DNA of 64,000 nucleotides from Actinostola sp. cb2023 (Eukaryota > Cnidaria > Anthozoa > Actiniaria > Actinostolidae): positions 1 through 64,000 of the forward strand of contig JAUJYZ010000926.1 in the NCBI GenBank assembly GCA_033675265.1, read 5' to 3'. Positions 50,901 to 64,000 of this stretch are shown here, piece after piece (the stretch's first letter is position 1; the number at the start of each line of letters is the position of its first letter). The notes beneath the pieces were generated by a model. That model was not told where the DNA came from and searched no databases. It saw nothing but the letters and a program-made list of their open reading frames with translations. A program made the translations under genes and the position numbers.

Positions 50901-51860
50901 AGTTGATGTGTTACAATGTTCCACTATGGTCGTTTTCGTATGAGTGGGAAACCTACGGCACGGAGTTACGGTCACGGTACGGAATAGAAGACATTCTATT
51001 CAACCAATCACAGCGCGCAAAATCATTTCTCAACCAATAAGAATGCTTGGACACCGTCACCGCACGGCACGAACCGTAACTACTTCCCACTCATACGAAA
51101 ACGACTCTATGTCTTAATGAATAGCGTTACATTTTGTCCTTCTATGTAGTCCCTCTCTCTTGTACAGTCACCTCTCGTTATAGCGGACATCCGGGGATCC
51201 TCGGCTCTGTTTCCCGCGATATTTAACTGTTAACTGCTGGACGGTAATTCAGTGCTTGTTTGTAAGGTGCCCACAACGCGAGAGTTGACGACTGTTTTTA
51301 TTTCACCTTTGTCTGTTAGCTTACGCGCAGTGCATGATGGCCTTAGAGTCGTTTTCGTATGAGTGGGAACCCTGCGGTACCATGACACTCAAATGGCTTC
51401 CTTTCTGAACCAATCAAAAAGCGTGCAGATGCATCTCATCCAATCAAACTCTTTCAATACGGCAAGGTGCGGCCGGTGTGGTGACGGTGCGGTAACTTTC
51501 CCACTCGTACGAAAACGACTCTAATGGCCGAATGCTTGGTCTAATCAGGTCTAATCATTGTGACGACTATTTATACTTTACATCTGTTCATTCTCCACAG
51601 TATCGCGACGGCCACAGCTCTACTTTACTTCAATAACAGAGAACACCCTTATGATAGATCACGTGATCACCAATGTCCACGTGACTGATGACGTGCAATG
51701 TGCTCTCAAGTGTCTGAATAACGAAGGGTGCTTTTCATTCAATTATTTAGAGCGATCCAAAATGTGCCAACTTAATTATTCCAACAAGCAAGCCAACCCT
51801 GATGACGTCATTTCCGATGATCGATCGATTCACTACGACATGACGTTTTCATTTCGTTGA
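47931..51860 (+). CDS. Secreted VWA + PAN/Apple domain protein, six exons
   Basis: Exons: 47931-47966, 48575-48611, 48747-48872, 49364-49591, 50703-50894, 51601-51860, all GT-AG with consistent phases (292 residues). The start [12 protein letters not shown] and [12 protein letters not shown] form a signal peptide. Residues about 29-205 are a von Willebrand factor A domain. Its metal-ion adhesion site is complete: DGSTSIG, then TGGNT, then NDGKS, after a VDIVFLLD-like strand (MDIVFLLD). The last exon encodes a PAN/Apple-like module with four spaced cysteines ([17 protein letters not shown], then MCQLNYS). It ends in YDMTFSFR without a membrane segment. It is probably an extracellular matrix or adhesive protein. 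The combination is typical of cnidarian secreted proteins, but the ligand is unknown. Confidence 0.88.
49660..50680 (+). repeat. (CATC)n/'catccagtcatc' minisatellite in intron 4 of the VWA/PAN gene
   Basis: About 1 kb of catc words is punctuated by 'cagtcatc', with units of 8 to 24 bp. It ends 22 bp before exon 5. Long frames through it are artefacts. Confidence 0.95.
50929..51111. mobile_element. 'gtcgttttcgtatgagtggg' MITE in intron 5 of the VWA/PAN gene
   Basis: The left end ggtcgttttcgtatgagtgg and right end cccactcatacgaaaacgac are inverted. It carries family words such as 'caaccaatcacagcgcgcaa'. Confidence 0.85.
51345..51524. mobile_element. Second MITE of the same family in the same intron
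   Basis: gagtcgttttcgtatgagtg and cactcgtacgaaaacgactc are perfect inverted ends apart from one base, with TA next to each. The interior is diverged from the neighbouring copy, so this is a separate insertion. Confidence 0.87.
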
Positions 51861-52225
51861 TATGATGTAAATAAATGTTACCATGGCAACTACGACTGAC
51901 TATCAGAATTCAAATAAACATTGTATTTTTTTTGTCCCACTCTTCGCAGTCCGTGGAGACCTTTTCCTGAGCCGGACTACCCGGTTTGTTCGCTGGTTCA
52001 GTTTATACTGCATGCTGATGCAGTCGTCATCTAAACACAGACAGGACGTACAAGAAGTTCTTTCTTGGCTGCAGGAGTGGCGTTTCTCGAAAAGTCACTT
52101 GTAAGGCAAACTGATAAAAAACTTGTGAAAATTGATAAGCTTTGTTGGCGAACATTTTCTAGACTTGAAAGCTTATCAATTGGCTTCAAGTATTTCCAGC
52201 TGTAAGTGTAACGAGTGTACGGAGC

Positions 52226-52348
52226 AGGCAAGGTCTTCGTGTAGCTGCACAAATTATCCTGGCTATTGTTTTTATGTAAAAGAAATACATTGAACGACAA
52301 TAGAACACTAGCTATCCAGGAATTTTGTGCAGCTACACGAAGACCTGA
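52226..52348. mobile_element. Short hairpin MITE
   Basis: caggcaaggtcttcgtgtag with gctgcacaaa pairs with tttgtgcagctacacgaaga at the right. The centre is about 60 bp. Confidence 0.8.
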
Positions 52349-52675
52349 GCCGATAGCAGGTATCACATGGAAAGCTTTCCAAATAGCACGTTTATTTGTT
52401 TATTTATTGACAACTATAGATGTTAGCATTTCTCTTTTATGGTTTATGGATCTAACCATAGCCTATGGTTGGTTTTAGTATCCCTGGCTCATTGCTTGTA
52501 CAAGGTGTGTTTACTGAACACTATAATCAGTAAAGTTCAATAAACAAGAACAACAAATTAAATCGGATTTCAAATTTATTTTAAACTGATTGTATAAATG
52601 ATTCAACCCGACGACGATGATGCAATTAGTAGGTATCAGCAGCCATGAAAACTTGAATCGAATGCTCATATCCAT

Positions 52676-52900
52676 TGGAGGGAGGGGTAATATGGGCGTT
52701 TTCGCGTAGGGCTGTGCCGCGGTCACCTCAATACCCTGACCCTAGTTCCAGACCTAAAAATGCGATTTTCCATACCCTATCCTAGACCTAAGCTCAAATT
52801 CTAAAAAACCTAAGGAGCTCAAAAACCATACGCTATCCCGCGGCACATACCCGTGTAATATATATAGGGGATTACAACCACCTCCGGGGGGTGGGGGCGT
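52676..52900 (-). mobile_element. G/C-ended MITE, decayed third copy
   Basis: It contains 'ctaaaaatgcgattttcc', 'ataccctatcctagacctaa' and 'cggcacatacccgtgta' in the order seen in 21429-21842. Both ends are eroded (ggagggaggggt and cacctccggggggtgg). Confidence 0.75.
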
Positions 52901-53127
52901 ATATACTTCTGGTCGAGTTTTTATAAACTACCTCTAAATGTTGATTGCCCTACTATTAATCTTATTATTGGAAATGGATACCTTGTTCAACACCAAAATA
53001 GAGCGATTTACTCTCCAGTTTATAATTATCGGGGATTTGCGCCATTTTTGAGGGAGAGGTGACACGTGCCGCACTGATAGATACCGCTGTGCGGAAATAT
53101 CGTGGGCGCATTTCTTGTTCAGCCGCC

Positions 53128-64000
<10,873 letters not shown>

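Larger units (their letters stand above)
51861..53127. other. Intergenic region between the VWA/PAN gene and NDUFA9
   Basis: No gene is supported. It contains a hairpin element (52226-52348), a second imperfect hairpin around 52129-52187 (aaaattgataagctt / aagcttatcaatt), and a decayed G/C-ended MITE (52676-52900). Confidence 0.45.

Overview
This is eukaryotic, intron-rich animal DNA, most likely from a cnidarian and probably an anthozoan. The reasons are compact host genes with many GT-AG introns, metazoan gene families (DIS3L, NDUFA9, a rhodopsin-class GPCR, a secreted VWA plus PAN/Apple protein), and several repeat families with long G/C runs at their ends. I associate those repeats, from memory only, with corals and sea anemones. 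There are no bacterial operons, ribosome-binding sites or CRISPR arrays.

Layout. (1) 1-14.4 kb is a transposon nest. A decayed DIRS-like tyrosine-recombinase retrotransposon lies on the minus strand (about 535-3834). A 67-68 bp satellite follows (4184-7430) and is split by a 2,076 bp foldback DNA transposon (5206-7281). That transposon has perfect 28 bp termini, a 6 bp target duplication and a truncated integrase-type transposase. Next is a much better preserved DIRS-like element on the plus strand (7687-14141) with gag, RT/RNase H, an RNase H tail and a tyrosine recombinase, bounded by inverted repeats. (2) 14.5-16.1 kb holds nested MITEs with readable target duplications. (3) 16.6-46.8 kb is one 31-exon DIS3L gene (about 1,067 residues), an RNase II/RNB exonuclease of the cytoplasmic exosome. 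I rebuilt it exon by exon with consistent splice phases. Its introns hold a hAT-type element, a tRNA-Thr-like gene, a 2 kb inverted repeat, an antisense single-exon GPCR and about ten minisatellites. (4) 46.9-47.0 kb is a dense array of CACGTG sites. (5) 47.9-51.9 kb is a six-exon secreted VWA + PAN/Apple gene. (6) 53.1 kb to the right edge is NDUFA9 (complex I assembly/accessory subunit), 12 exons seen, 3' end outside the window.

The most striking theme is that tandem repeats in the host genes repeatedly start at, or span, splice junctions. NDUFA9 exon 4 with its donor site occurs 20 times in a 157 bp-period array. DIS3L exon 27 has an acceptor embedded in the last unit of a 47 bp array and a donor junction copied four times. 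The DIS3L exon 6 acceptor is duplicated in an 84 bp unit. The DIS3L exon 30 region is duplicated as a diverged module. This looks like recurrent amplification of exon-intron boundaries, and it is the best candidate here for something undescribed.

Limits: everything was read by eye. Exon boundaries rest on GT-AG sites, phase continuity and remembered similarity to vertebrate orthologues. TE family names rest on motifs and on recalled superfamily hallmarks.
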